A stretch of DNA of 64,000 nt from Corylus avellana (taxonomy: Eukaryota; Streptophyta; Magnoliopsida; Fagales; Betulaceae), in assembly GCF_901000735.1 (NCBI RefSeq), contig NC_081542.1, positions 43,440,238 to 43,504,237 on the forward strand, in the 5' to 3' direction. The notes beneath the pieces are model-generated. The model had not been told where the DNA came from and made no database searches. It saw only the letters and a program-made list of their open reading frames with translations. The translations under genes were made by a program, and so were the position numbers. Positions 22,570 to 33,076 of the stretch are shown here, piece after piece. Every line of letters starts with the position of its first letter. The first letter of the stretch is position 1.

Positions 22570-24011
22570 GGCTCCTGGCGGGGCTGTGGAACAGCCTCCG
22601 CCAATGAAACCATGCTCGTGCTCTGGGGCACATTTACTTTCTTGCTTCGTTTCTCCATTCTCCTTGAATCTGAATTTAGCACATCCATGGAATTACTCCT
22701 ATCCCTTTTTGTCTTACTGGTGACCTGAACTGTTGCCGGGTTATTAGCTATACTTCTGGCCATCCGTTTCCAAGTCTTCAGTGCAGGCCTGAAAACAGTG
22801 GGCTCGTTTTTCCCTTCTGCCCCTCTATATTCAGCAGTCCCTGACAGTAGAATCTCCATGCTGGTGACTTCCTGACCTTCCGTGTCTCCACCCACTAATG
22901 CATTGTTTGGGCCCATCTGTCCCTGGCCCCCTAGGCCCAGACTTGAACCCGGTCCAGAAGTTTCCAGTGTCCCACTAGCCGCTTGGTTTTCTAGAGTATT
23001 TATTGCAGATATTCCATGCAATTCAGAGGCCATCGAGTCTTTCCTTATATCGTTGCCGCCTTCCTTTCCTGTGTTGCATATCCCGTCATCTCCGCTCCCA
23101 GCTGGCTCCTTTGAATTAATACCCTTAGTAAGGTTTCCGGAAAATCCAGAAGTTTCCATATTAGGATAGCGCTCCCCTGGGTTTCTGCCGCCATCCGTTT
23201 CGTCAGACTCCGATGGAGGGTTTCTGTCCGGCTTCTCCCTGAACGGGTATCTTCCTCTTGATCCTCGTCTACGCTGGTCCACGGCTCTAAGTCCTACCCC
23301 CCATTTGTTGGACTCCTTTGCCGCACTACGATTGGCCGGAGGAGGGACTGGGCATCCTCTCGGGCCATGAACTATCCGCCCACACCGGAGACAAAACATG
23401 GGCAGTTTCTCATATTTGAATTCTACCCAGTTTGATTTCCCATTCAGCCTGAGAGCTCTACCACGATCAAGGGGCTTTGTAATGTCAATGGTTACCCGTA
23501 ATCTCAAACAGCTTCCCCACCCCATTCCATCACCTGCTACATCAACATCCTCAAGTTTTCCCAGAGAACTCCCTATCTTAGTGCCTATACTCTTGTTCAT
23601 ACAGAGAAGAGGCATATCATGTACTTGAATCCAAAATGGAGATTGGTTGAACTCCAATTGAGATGGTGGAGTGCTGCCATCAAACTCATTCAAAACTAAA
23701 ATCTGCCCGTCAAACGACCATGGCCGTCCTTCCAACACCCTCCGTTTATCACCTTCATCCGTGAACTCGAACAACCATATAGTCTCTCGCAATTCTTTGA
23801 ACTTTACACCTCCTGCAGTACGCCAAACGGTTGAGAGTACTGATCGGAATGCCTCCTTATTAATACTCTTTTCTGTCCACACCTTACCAATCAGGCATTT
23901 ACCTCCCGCTTCCCTTTCCGCTGCTATCTCTCCCTCCTCCACCTGTATTCCAATTTTCTCTCCATCAGTAAGAGAAATCCTTCCACACAGATCTTCCAAT
24001 TCATCTGCCAT
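22566..24011 (-). CDS. LINE ORF1: DUF4283/zinc-knuckle RNA-binding protein
   Basis: The best start is the ATG at 24011 (MADELEDLCGRISL), giving 481 aa. The frame is open further upstream to 24050 but without an ATG. The N-terminal half has the plant LINE ORF1 domain (DUF4283-like; WLFEFTDEGDKRRVLEGRPW). It is followed by a CCHC knuckle, CLRCGRIVHGPRGC (CX2CX4HX4C), and a long polar, low-complexity C-terminal region. By family, the product binds element RNA. Its TGA stop overlaps the ORF2 ATG as ATGA (22566-22569), which suggests coupled reinitiation of translation. Confidence 0.9.
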   Translation of the reverse strand: MADELEDLCGRISLTDGEKIGIQVEEGEIAAEREAGGKCLIGKVWTEKSINKEAFRSVLSTVWRTAGGVKFKELRETIWLFEFTDEGDKRRVLEGRPWSFDGQILVLNEFDGSTPPSQLEFNQSPFWIQVHDMPLLCMNKSIGTKIGSSLGKLEDVDVAGDGMGWGSCLRLRVTIDITKPLDRGRALRLNGKSNWVEFKYEKLPMFCLRCGRIVHGPRGCPVPPPANRSAAKESNKWGVGLRAVDQRRRGSRGRYPFREKPDRNPPSESDETDGGRNPGERYPNMETSGFSGNLTKGINSKEPAGSGDDGICNTGKEGGNDIRKDSMASELHGISAINTLENQAASGTLETSGPGSSLGLGGQGQMGPNNALVGGDTEGQEVTSMEILLSGTAEYRGAEGKNEPTVFRPALKTWKRMARSIANNPATVQVTSKTKRDRSNSMDVLNSDSRRMEKRSKKVNVPQSTSMVSLAEAVPQPRQEP

Positions 24012-24602
24012 GCCCCCAATCTCCACACCGAAACCTCCTACGCCGTACAACGACAGGAGACTAAACCCTCGGCTCTAGCAGTTTCTCTAGAGAGGAACCC
24101 TAGCGAGGACTATATCATATAATCACTTGATCATTAAATCACAATTTTTTTTAAAAAAATAATTAAATCACAATTTGAGTATTAATATATTATCACTATA
24201 ATTTATATGATTATATCAAATGATCAATTGATCATTAAATCATTTGATTATATAATAATAAATTATACATATATAATATGACATAACTCATAAGTATACC
24301 AATTCATACTAATACAACAATTAAATATCTAGAGACTTATTTTCAATGTATGTTATAAACTTATAAGTCTATATATGTTATAAGTCTATATATGCATATG
24401 AATAATATAAATGTATAATATCAATACTTAATCATATGATTCAATGAAAATTCAAATATTTTATTCAGGACTTCAAGTGAATCATATTATTAATGTACAA
24501 TGATAATATGATTCGTATAATATCAAATTAAGTAATTGACATTGGATTAAACAATGACCAATGTGTTACTTATAAACACAATTTAAGTATTAATATATTA
24601 TC

Positions 24603-24706
24603 GTCCCCAAGAGGTAGCTCAATCAGCTGGGACCACACTTAATGAAGTGGAGGTCACTAGTTCGAATCTCCTTTCCCCCTCTTGTGCGGACATGTCAAAA
24701 AAAAAA
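24603..24706 (+). mobile_element. tRNA-derived SINE (about 104 bp)
   Basis: It holds an A-box-like segment (gaggtagctcaatcagctgg) and a B-box-like segment (agttcgaatctcc) at tRNA-like spacing, followed by a pyrimidine-rich region and a poly-A tail. It is flanked by 18-bp direct repeats at 24585-24602 and 24707-24724, which differ at two positions. The related hAT at 26455-26475 has the empty target. It cannot be a functional tRNA: no acceptor stem closes. Confidence 0.85.
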
Positions 24707-25185
24707 AAGTATTAATGGATTATCATTATAATTTTAGTTATTATATAACAATAAATAATACATATATAATATGACATAACTCATAAGTCATAAGTCTACA
24801 AGTTAATCATATGATTCATGTACAATGATAATCACAATTGATTCAATTAAATTAAACAATATATTACTTATAACTACAAATATACAATTTAATTAAAGCA
24901 TTATTAGATACTTTAGGAATTTAGGATTTAGGAGTTTGAACATTACCATTTACCATTAGAGATTAAGTTCAATTCAAAGAAAAAAGATTATAAGTAAATA
25001 TGATAAGAATTTAAATAATTAATCATATGAATCATATCATATAATTTAATGAGACTATATGATTATATAATATCAAATTAAGTAATTGACATTAGATTCA
25101 ACAATGTGTCACTTATAATTACAATTGAAGTATTAATGTATTTTTTGAACATTTTTTAGAAAAAGAAATTTAACCATTTAAAAAA

Positions 25186-25285
25186 NNNNNNNNNNNNNNN
25201 NNNNNNNNNNNNNNNNNNNNNNNNNNNNNNNNNNNNNNNNNNNNNNNNNNNNNNNNNNNNNNNNNNNNNNNNNNNNNNNNNNNNN
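25186..25285. other. Assembly gap (100 N)
   Basis: Exactly 100 unknown bases, a conventional placeholder for a gap of unknown size. It marks the left edge of the 25286-32976 contig. Confidence 0.99.
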
Positions 25286-25527
25286 CCATTGGGGTGGCTA
25301 GACACCCTAGCCGGACCACCCCATGTGGCCAAGATGGGGTGGCCAATCACTCTTTATTTTTTTATTAATTTATTTTTTATTTTTTTTAATCTAAAATATC
25401 TTTTTTTATTATTTCTTTTGTAGTAGAGCAGATGTCCTATTTGTAGCTCTAAAATTTCTAAAAAGAAACTGCAGTCATGAATTAAATATTTTCCAATCCT
25501 TTATGAACTGGACTGGATCCTATTCTG
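25286..25527. mobile_element. Second copy of the right arm of the ggggtggc TIR element
   Basis: The GC palindrome (ggggtggctagacaccctag) is followed by T-rich DNA, agcagatgtcctattt, and the terminus ggactggatcctattc. It duplicates 33539-33776. Confidence 0.7.
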
Positions 25528-25914
25528 TCACTCTCAGCCTCCCTCGTTCTTTCTCACCCTCAAGATTTGGCGCCAGATATTGATTGAGGATGACGAAGGC
25601 CACTTCATTGTTCTGATATGTGTTGTGTCCTATGTAGTTTTGTTGTTATTTAATTATTTTAATGACAAATCACTATTTACTAAAAAAAATTAAACCGATA
25701 AAATAATATTAAATTTAGTCATTTAATTGATATTATGATGTTATAATACTTTTATCAAATATGGATTTAAAATCATTATTAATAAGTGAAGCCTTACGCC
25801 TATAATATTTAATTGAAATATGAATAAACTGTAAAAATTAATAGTCAAATTCACGATCATTTCTAAAACTCGGTTTCACATAGATAGAAAGAACTTCTAT
25901 AAGTGAGTATTGAG

Positions 25915-27247
25915 CAGGGGTGTCAAAGCGGTTACGGTTAGCGATTATTGGCAATAACCGCTAACCGTAACCGCCTTAGCGGTTAGTAGATTTCACTAAC
26001 GCAACCGCTAAGCGCCTAGTGATTAACGGTTAGCGATTAGTGAAATAGATAACTGCCCATTAACTTTTTTTCAAAATTGAGCTTTTTTTGGACTTTTTGG
26101 GCATTTTTTGGCTTTTTTTAGGGGTTTTCAAGCCTTTTTTGGCTTATTTTTTTGGGTTTTTTTAGCCTTTTTTGGCTTCTTTTTTTTACCCTTTTTTTTT
26201 TTTTTTTTTTTTGTATTTTTAGTATCTTCTTGAGCCCAATTACTATAAAAAGAGCCCATATTGAAAAATCAAAAATATTTGACCCAAAATTTACATTTAC
26301 TTGTACTTTAAAAAAAATTTCCTTAAATATTAAATCATAACCGGTGAACCTTTATTTTTTTTTCTTTTTTTTAAAAAAAAAAAAAAAAAAAAAATCAACA
26401 CAACATATAAAAAAAAGTTCAGAATTCAGACAACTGTCACAACATATAATGATAATACATTAATACTTAAATTGTGTTTATAAGTAACACATTGGTCATT
26501 GTTTAATCCAATGTCAATTACTTAATTTGATATTATACGAATCATATCATCATTGTACATTAATAATATGATTCACTTAAAGTATTGAATAAAGTATTTG
26601 AATTGTTATTAAATCATATGATTAAGTATTGATATTATACATTTATATTATTCATATGCATATGTAGACTTATATAGACTTATAACATACACAGACTTAT
26701 AAGTTTTATAACATACATTGGAAATAAGTCTCTAGATATTTAATTGTTGTATTAGTATAAATTGGTATACTTATGAGTTATATCATATTATATATGTATA
26801 ATTTGTTATTATATAATAAAATGATTTAATGATCAATTGATCATATGATATAATCATATAAATTATAGTGATAATATATTAATACTCAAATTGTGATTTA
26901 ATTATTTTTTAAAAAATTGTGATTTAATGATCAAGTGATTATATGATATAATCATATAAATAATAGTGATAATATATTAATACTCAAATTGTGATTTAAT
27001 TATTTTTAAAAAAAAAATTGTGATTTAATGATCAAGTGGTTATGCTATATGTATAAATATTTTTATAATTATAATTATAAAAATATATTATATAAAAAGG
27101 CGATTAGCGGTTACAGTTAGTAAACCCAATAACCGCTAACTGCTTGGCGGTTATAGCGGTTAACGGTTAATACGGTTAAGCGGTTAACGGTTAATACGGT
27201 TAAGCGGTTAGCGGACGATTTTTAACTGTCTGCATTGAGCTCTAGTA
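25915..27247. mobile_element. Complete non-autonomous hAT-like element (1333 bp)
   Basis: It starts caggggtgtcaaagcggtta, a hAT-type terminus. Arrays of aaccgctaaccg / gcggttagcggtta units lie at both ends (25925-26060, 27095-27215). The interior is AT-rich and non-coding. It is flanked by gtattgag (25907-25914) and ctattgag (27248-27255), 7 of 8 matching. The empty site gtattgag occurs once at 34150-34157 in the other copy of the region. The right terminus is poorly conserved. Confidence 0.78.
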
Positions 27248-27255
27248 CTATTGAG

Positions 27256-27624
27256 TTCTTTATCCTAAAATCCTACTAGCATTGCGATTTTTTTCGGTGA
27301 ACCTCTCTTTCCCCTTCATCTTCTTAGACCTTTAGTTTGCATTATCTCTTCTTTGATCAACCTCTTTCAGTCTTTCTTGCAATCGCTCTTGTGCTAAGTT
27401 TTGGGTCATGAGAAAAACAAGAAAGAAAAAGAAATACACTTCATTTTTCTCATATATCTACGATTTTGAAAGGTTTTTCTTTTTATTTTACTCTCTTGCA
27501 GTCTTGTTCTCTATTTTGGTTCTCATAAAATGGGAAGAAGAAAAACAATATCAAAGATGTACGATTCTCTTATAGTCTTGCTCTTTGCTTGGGTTCCCAT
27601 AAAATGGAGAGACAAAGCGCATGG

Positions 27625-27655
<31 letters not shown>

Positions 27656-29840
27656 TTAAAATGCCTGCCAAGTTTGTTTGTTTGAAAAAAAAGGGCTCAA
27701 GCTTGTTTGTTTGAAAATGCTTGCCAAGTTTGAATTAAGCTCAAGACAATTTGAAGAAAAAAATAAAAGTCAAGCTCGAACATGGGGTATGAAGCTCAAA
27801 TCGGGCTATATACACTTTCAACGAGTCAAGTTCAAACGTGTTGATTGTCGAGCTTGGCTCGGCTCGGCTCGACTCAACTCAATTACAATCATAAAATGGA
27901 GAAACTATTTTTGGACAAATTTTACTTATTATATTTGCTAAACGAGGCCCCCTCATGAATCTAGAATTATTTGGGATGGTCAAAATTTGACTAAAGACTT
28001 TTAGTTGGAAGTAGTTGGTGCAACATTTTCGCATAACCGCATTGGTCGACATAGCTCCTACAAAACAAGAGAAAAATTCACTGGAAAACCAACCGTTTTT
28101 GAGGGACCGAGGTGTTTCCAATGCTTAAGTAAGTAAATTTGTTTGAGAAAGAGAATGAAATGGAAAGAGTTAAGAGTCTTAGAGAAGATGAGAGAATACT
28201 TTGGTTTTTGGAGATGACTATTTTAATGTGAGGCTTCTTTGAGGCAGTCTGATTTTCATGTAAAGAGTAATGCTAGACACAGTAACGGAGCCATATCAGA
28301 AAAATAAATATGTCCACCATATCTGCCTCTAAATTCTTGCATTAGCACAAGTGATATCCTCAAAGTTTTCACCTTCTTCAGCATGGCCCCACCTCTTCAC
28401 CCAATCTTCTAGAAAAACTTGACTTTAGTTTCTTCAAAGTCATCTAAGCAGAGGAGCTCTCTTCAATTGGCCTAGAGAACGAGTGGCTGAAAGGCAGAGG
28501 AGCTCTCGTATTGATTTGGGTGATCGAAATAATGAGTACTTCTTGAAAATTCTTTGGTGTTAGTCAAAATAAGGGTTAATTTGATTATTGGCTAGTGACC
28601 ACCGCCCAAACGCCTGCAAAATCCTCTTGAAAGTTTTTTTTCCAAACTAATTGAGGGCCCTGACCCTACCGGCTCCTTCGTTCTTGACTAGACGTCTTTT
28701 TTATATTTTGTTTGTATCCCTTTAATAGTGATGTGAACGGTAGGATCAAAAATGGCGGTTCGACGACGTCTCTTTTATGATTTGCTTGTGTTCCTTCAAT
28801 ATTGATGTGAACGGTAAGATCAAAAATGGCAATTCGACGAGTTGGTCAATGAAAAGGCGAACTTCGACCGATCAACACTTCAATTAAAAAAAAAAAAAAA
28901 CTTAGTTCTCACGATGTCGCCCTCCTCCCATACTGAAAAGGAAGACGAAAAGAAGAGCTTAAATAACAAAGGAAACCGACTTGTCCCGTGGCGGGGGGAG
29001 GGAGGGGCAAAGTAGTCAAAAGCATTGAAGTATTGAAAAAACTCATATAAGCAAAAAAAATCTCAAATATTCTTCATCATGAGACATATATTTGTCACTA
29101 TAAATAAGAACCATAATTCATAAAACTCAACATTAAATTTTCCAATTTGGTAAGGCACTAAAATTTTAAGGCAGCTTTGGAAAACTTCATAAAACTCAAC
29201 AATCATAGCATAGTTCTGATTTTAGATGAATCTGAAAAAAAAAGAAAAAGCTGAAGTTATGAAAATCCTCCGTAGAAAGACACTACTCTAATACAAAGTC
29301 AGGATTTTCAATTAGATTGAGAATTTGTTGTGATGAAGTTGATTGGTTGGATGAAGATATCTAGAAAATCAGGTAGGCTGACAAGAATCTTCCCATGTAA
29401 TCAAAAAGTGTGTCAGAATCATTCTAATGGCCTTGTTAATATATTAGTTGTCTCATGTCTGTGACATATAATTCCAATATCTTCATTTATTTTTTCTTCT
29501 CTTTTATGGTCAGAGCTAGTAAAATTCAGTTGAGGCGAGTCAGAGAAACAATTTTGGAAACCAGTGGCAAAGATCTTCCCCTTCCTTCATTTTTTTTTTC
29601 TTCTTTTCAAAGAAGAAGAAGTCAGGAGTTAGAGAAGGAGGGAACAATTTAAGCCTCAGATGAATTGACTGGAAGTTCAATTTAAGCCTCAGATCACAAG
29701 GTTTGGACTTTTTATGTACGTTTGCCACAACATCGACATGAAAACTTAAGGCCCATTTGTTACGGCTTGAAACAACTCGGGAGGCAGGAGGGTCCTAAGT
29801 TGTTGAGAGGGCCATAAACCAATGTTAAAGTAATGATTAA
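27256..29840. other. Unannotated low-complexity and AT-rich DNA (duplicated at 34158-36712)
   Basis: It contains an (AAT)n microsatellite at 27625-27653 and an open frame at 27678-27941 with no recognisable domain. Most of the rest is non-coding. A GC-rich patch with ggcggggggaggg sits at 28990-29010. I see no gene in it. Confidence 0.6.
27625..27653. repeat. (AAT)n microsatellite
   Basis: Roughly nine uninterrupted AAT units. The paralogous or allelic copy is at 34518-34546. Confidence 0.95.
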
Positions 29841-30862
29841 GGTTCCGTTTGTTTCGGCCGTTGTAAAATATTTTTAAGAAAGTCATTTTACGGGAAAATA
29901 TTTTACAATGAAAATATTCTCCGGCATTTGGCGCGCGCACTAAAAATCACAAATATTTTTTATATTCACAAAATAAAAATACTAATATACACTACTTGAA
30001 AAAATAAAATATAAAAATATTCGCCCGGGACTTGACTAGGACCCGCACGAGAATTGACCAGAAGCCGCCTGGGACTTGATCGGGAGCTGCCCGGGACCTT
30101 ACCGGGAGCTGCTCGGGACTTGATCGGAACTCGCCCGAGATGCCGCCGAAACCTGACCAGACATGCTCGGTACCCGCCTCGGACTTGACTATGCCCGGGA
30201 CTTGATAGGGTCCCGCCTTGGACCTACCTAGGACCCCGCCGAGACCTGACCGGGACCTAACTGGGACCCGACTAAGCAGGTCCTAGGAAAGTTCCGGCGG
30301 GGTTCCGGGTGGGTCCTGGGCAGGTCCCAAGTGGTCTCAAGTGGGTTCCAGGTAGGTCCGGTCGGGTCCTGGGCAGGTCCTGTGCGGGTCCTAGGCAGGT
30401 CCGATCAGGTCTCGGCTAGTCCCAGTCAAGTCTCGGTCAGGTCTCGAGTGGGTCCCGATCAAGTTCCGAGCAGGTCCCAAGCAGGTCCTGGTGAGGTCCC
30501 GGGCAGGTCCCAAGTAGGTCCTGGGCAGGTCTCGGTCAGGTACAGGTGAGGTCTCGGGCGGGTCCCAGTCAAATCTCGGGTGGGTCTCAGTCAAGTCCCA
30601 GCAGGGTCCCAGGCGGGTCCCGATCAAGTCTCGAGCAGGTCCTGGGCGGGTCTTGGTATGGTTCGTCGATTTTAGAATGAGATGCTCAAAGTCGGAAAAT
30701 GGTTTACGGTTTTAAACCGTAAACTATTTTCTTAAAATTAAAGAAGAATTTTCGGTCAAAGGGAAAATGTTTTTCGTTGACTATTATTTTACGTCGCATC
30801 AAACACTAAAAAATACGTAAAACATCTTCTGTAAATCATTTTACGGAGAAACAAATGGAGCC
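29841..30862. mobile_element. 1022-bp MITE with internal GC-rich minisatellite (copy 1)
   Basis: The termini ggttccgtttgtttcgg and gaaacaaatggagcc form an inverted repeat, flanked by TAA at 29838-29840 and 30863-30865. Inside the inverted TTTTACGG-rich subtermini lies a long degenerate repeat. It is related to the 13181 element. The TAA target and GGCTCCGTTTG-like end suggest the PIF/Harbinger (Tourist) group. No coding capacity. Confidence 0.8.
30005..30660. repeat. Degenerate GC-rich minisatellite inside MITE (copy 1)
   Basis: Dozens of roughly 10-bp units of the type ggtcccgggc / aggtcctggg run here. The first third carries the reverse-complement form (cgggacttgac, gggacctgacc), so the tract itself is partly palindromic. 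Long frames at 30331-30627 on both strands are a by-product of the repeat and are not genes. Confidence 0.85.
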
Positions 30863-30865
30863 TAA

Positions 30866-31564
30866 GTGATTAAATTTATCTCTTTCTATTCGCTTAAGAT
30901 TTTGGGATAACTCGTAATTTAACATGGTATTAGAGTCAAAGGTCCTGAGATCGAACCTTGACTCCGTCAAATAACCTCTATTTAAATTAAATATTCCACG
31001 TATTAGACGTACACGTAAAAAGAAATGTTAAAGTAATAATTAAATAATTAAATTTAAATCTTCCTATCAACTTAAGCTTCAACATATACATTATGTATAT
31101 AGCAAGCAAGCACGCAGACTTGTTTTTCTGATGAAAAAATGATTTAAACGTCGTACGGATGAGCATATCATTACCACCAACGTTGTTGTGACATCAATGA
31201 CAAAGAGTTTGACTAGAAACTCAGAGTGCAAAGCTTTGAAATTTTGTGCAAATGCCATTTTTCTCCTCATTTTGTGCTTCAAAGTTTGAAATTTCCACGA
31301 TAAAGCTGGCCAAACTTATGTTTGATTCCATGTTGGAAGTTTTTGTGTTATATATCTACCAATTAGAAAGTGTAAACGCATTGTTCCAAACAACGAATGG
31401 GAGATTTTTGGGGCATGGCGGATGAAAAAGGGTAGATGTTCAAACGCGCGAAGAACGCGCGGATGGTATTTGTGATTGACAGATGATATTGATTGGTGAT
31501 GAAATATAAGCCTTGGATTGGTATGCCAAAAATCAGAGGCTTAAATTGTAATTAGTATGCCATT
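30866..31564. other. Non-coding stretch repeated at 37738-38430 and 42669-43401
   Basis: No gene is seen. It includes a short segment (ttatgtatatagcaagcaagc) shared by all three copies. The third copy is visibly more diverged. Confidence 0.6.
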
Positions 31565-31778
31565 TTTTTTTTTAATTTAAATAAAGGAATACGGGCTACA
31601 TGGATCGAACAACAACAAAGGAATAAGCACTCTTACAACAAACCCTAACGATAAAAAAAAGTACATAAACGGTAACAATAACAGTAACAAAGTATAGGCA
31701 ACGGTTTCATTCATGATCCATAAGAACCATAAACTAGCCCGACCTTTCAAAGGCCGCACAAGACGGTTGACAAATGGT
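31565..31778 (-). mobile_element. Retroposed insert with 21-bp target duplication (copy 1)
   Basis: A poly-T run begins the insert on the plus strand, so its poly-A lies on the minus strand. A 21-bp direct repeat starting aattgtaattagtatgcc flanks it at 31544-31564 and 31779-31799. The minus strand has a frame reading NETVAYTLLLLLLPFMYFF with no known family. Copies at 40867-41080 and 43402-43612 show that the insertion predates the duplication. Confidence 0.78.
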
Positions 31779-31873
31779 AATTGTAATTAGTATGCCATTA
31801 TTAACACTCAACACCTTTAGTTACTTTAGGATCCAGATCCTCTCCGGTCCATTTTGGACCGAAAAATATCCAG

Positions 31874-32106
31874 TTAATGGTCTAGATCTCTACATAAATG
31901 AGACATATGTCTCATTAATAAAAAAATAAAATATTATATTATATATATATTTAAAAAAAAATTAAGGGTGGCTCTGGCCACCCTAGACCGGCCCTTGTGG
32001 GTGGCTTCGCAAGTCTGGGGTGGCTGACTATATATATATATATATATATAGGACATATGTTCTATTTTGGGCCTCAAGATTTCTCTAGAGAGATGCTGAC
32101 CATTAA
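31874..32106. mobile_element. ggggtggc-family MITE (copy in alternate contig)
   Basis: The inverted ends ttaatggtctagatctct and agagatgctgaccattaa flank inner inverted motifs agacatatgtctcatt / ggacatatgttctatt, a GC core (ctctggccacccta, ggcttcgcaagtctgggg) and a (TA)n run. Counterparts are 41176-41429 and 43707-43981. Confidence 0.75.
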
Positions 32107-32976
32107 CCATGCCTAAAACTGACATGGTTTTTGATGTAGAGAAAAATCAAATTTAGTCTTGTGTTTTCATGCGATTTTTAATTTAATTTTTGGGGTTTTC
32201 AATTTCTACAATTATTTCATGTACCAGTTAGTAGTTACATGTGCATGTCACGTCTCTTTCTATTCTCATTAAATTTTTTTTTTTTTTGTGTTTTTTAACA
32301 AAAATTGTTTTTACTATCTTAATTTTTTGTAATTTAAAATAATTTTGTCACATGGCAATTGACTTGTCAAACAAAAGATACACCATACATGACATTAATT
32401 GATTAGTCTAATTAATTAAACAATAAGTTGGTTGAATGACTTATATAGAACCATATGAAAACCTAAGAACCTAATTCTTTAAATTTAATGAAAATTTATG
32501 TACTAAATTTGATTTTTTTTTTCAATATTTTTTTATTTGGAGTAGGTATGTGACACAAAAAAAATTAATCCAATATTGGGTGGTGGATTGTCCACATTAA
32601 ATGAGTATATTTTAAAAGTGTTCATAAGTACCGGTCTTACATTGGTCCGTAGATGTGACTAAGGTTTATAAGTGATTTTATAAATTTCAGTAATAATTTG
32701 GCTAGTCATTTTGAGTAACAGTGTTACTTTTGTTAATAAGGGTCTCCAAGATTATATCATAAAATCCTAAGATTTTACCATCTATGTTTTATTAAATTTT
32801 GTTTTAAAACGATATCTCTTCATTAATATAACAATTGAATTGGGCAAAATGTTCTCTTAGTACAATATCAAAGATACAATTTAGATTGGTTAAAAAAAAA
32901 AAAGATACAATTTGGAATATTCACAACCCAAACACTATCTATGACACACACAATAGTCTCTCGGGCTATTACATTA
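32107..32976. other. AT-rich non-coding DNA ending at gap
   Basis: No gene or element boundary is recognised. It is repeated at 41430-42300 and 43982-44890. It stops exactly where the TRIM element begins in the other copies. Confidence 0.6.
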
Positions 32977-33076
32977 NNNNNNNNNNNNNNNNNNNNNNNN
33001 NNNNNNNNNNNNNNNNNNNNNNNNNNNNNNNNNNNNNNNNNNNNNNNNNNNNNNNNNNNNNNNNNNNNNNNNNNNN
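32977..33076. other. Assembly gap (100 N)
   Basis: Second 100-N placeholder, closing the right side of the 25286-32976 contig. Confidence 0.99.

Larger units (their letters stand above)
18405..24110 (-). mobile_element. Nearly full-length plant LINE (non-LTR retrotransposon)
   Basis: About 5.7 kb, on the minus strand. It has a short 5' leader, ORF1, ORF2 and a poly-A tail (plus-strand T run at 18405-18421). It is flanked by a 16-18-bp target duplication, tatatcatataatcac(tt), at 18389-18406 and 24111-24128. The undisturbed target survives in the related hAT at about 26935-26960. One frameshift in ORF2 (about 21.83-21.85 kb) is the only coding lesion I see, so the insertion is recent. Confidence 0.93.
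25286..32976. repeat. Contig contained in 33539-42300 (probable alternate haplotype)
   Basis: Both edges are 100-N gaps. Its first bases (ccattggggtggctagac) match 33539 and its last (gggctattacatta) match 42300. In between it is collinear and nearly identical by eye. The differences are a 1.34-kb hAT insertion here (25915-27255) and a 2.41-kb foldback there (38434-40844). Subtracting these, the lengths are 6350 and 6351 bp. It holds no recognisable host gene. Confidence 0.85.

Noticed and set aside
24603..24690. Possible tRNA gene
   Set aside because: It has A- and B-box-like motifs, but no acceptor stem pairing, and has a poly-A tail and target duplication; it is a SINE.
27678..28121. Open frames at 27678-27941 (+) and 27879-28121 (-), repeated at 34571-35014
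   Set aside because: No domain, no intron signals and no codon conservation between the copies beyond general identity; they overlap on opposite strands.
28700..28860. Tandem repeat of gatgtgaacggtaagatcaa units as a CRISPR-like or satellite array
   Set aside because: Only two diverged units, with no regular spacing; a small local duplication.
30331..30627. Repetitive Gly/Arg/Ser-rich and Asp/Pro-rich frames on both strands (also at 37188-37499)
   Set aside because: Produced by the MITE minisatellite; open on both strands because the unit lacks stops.
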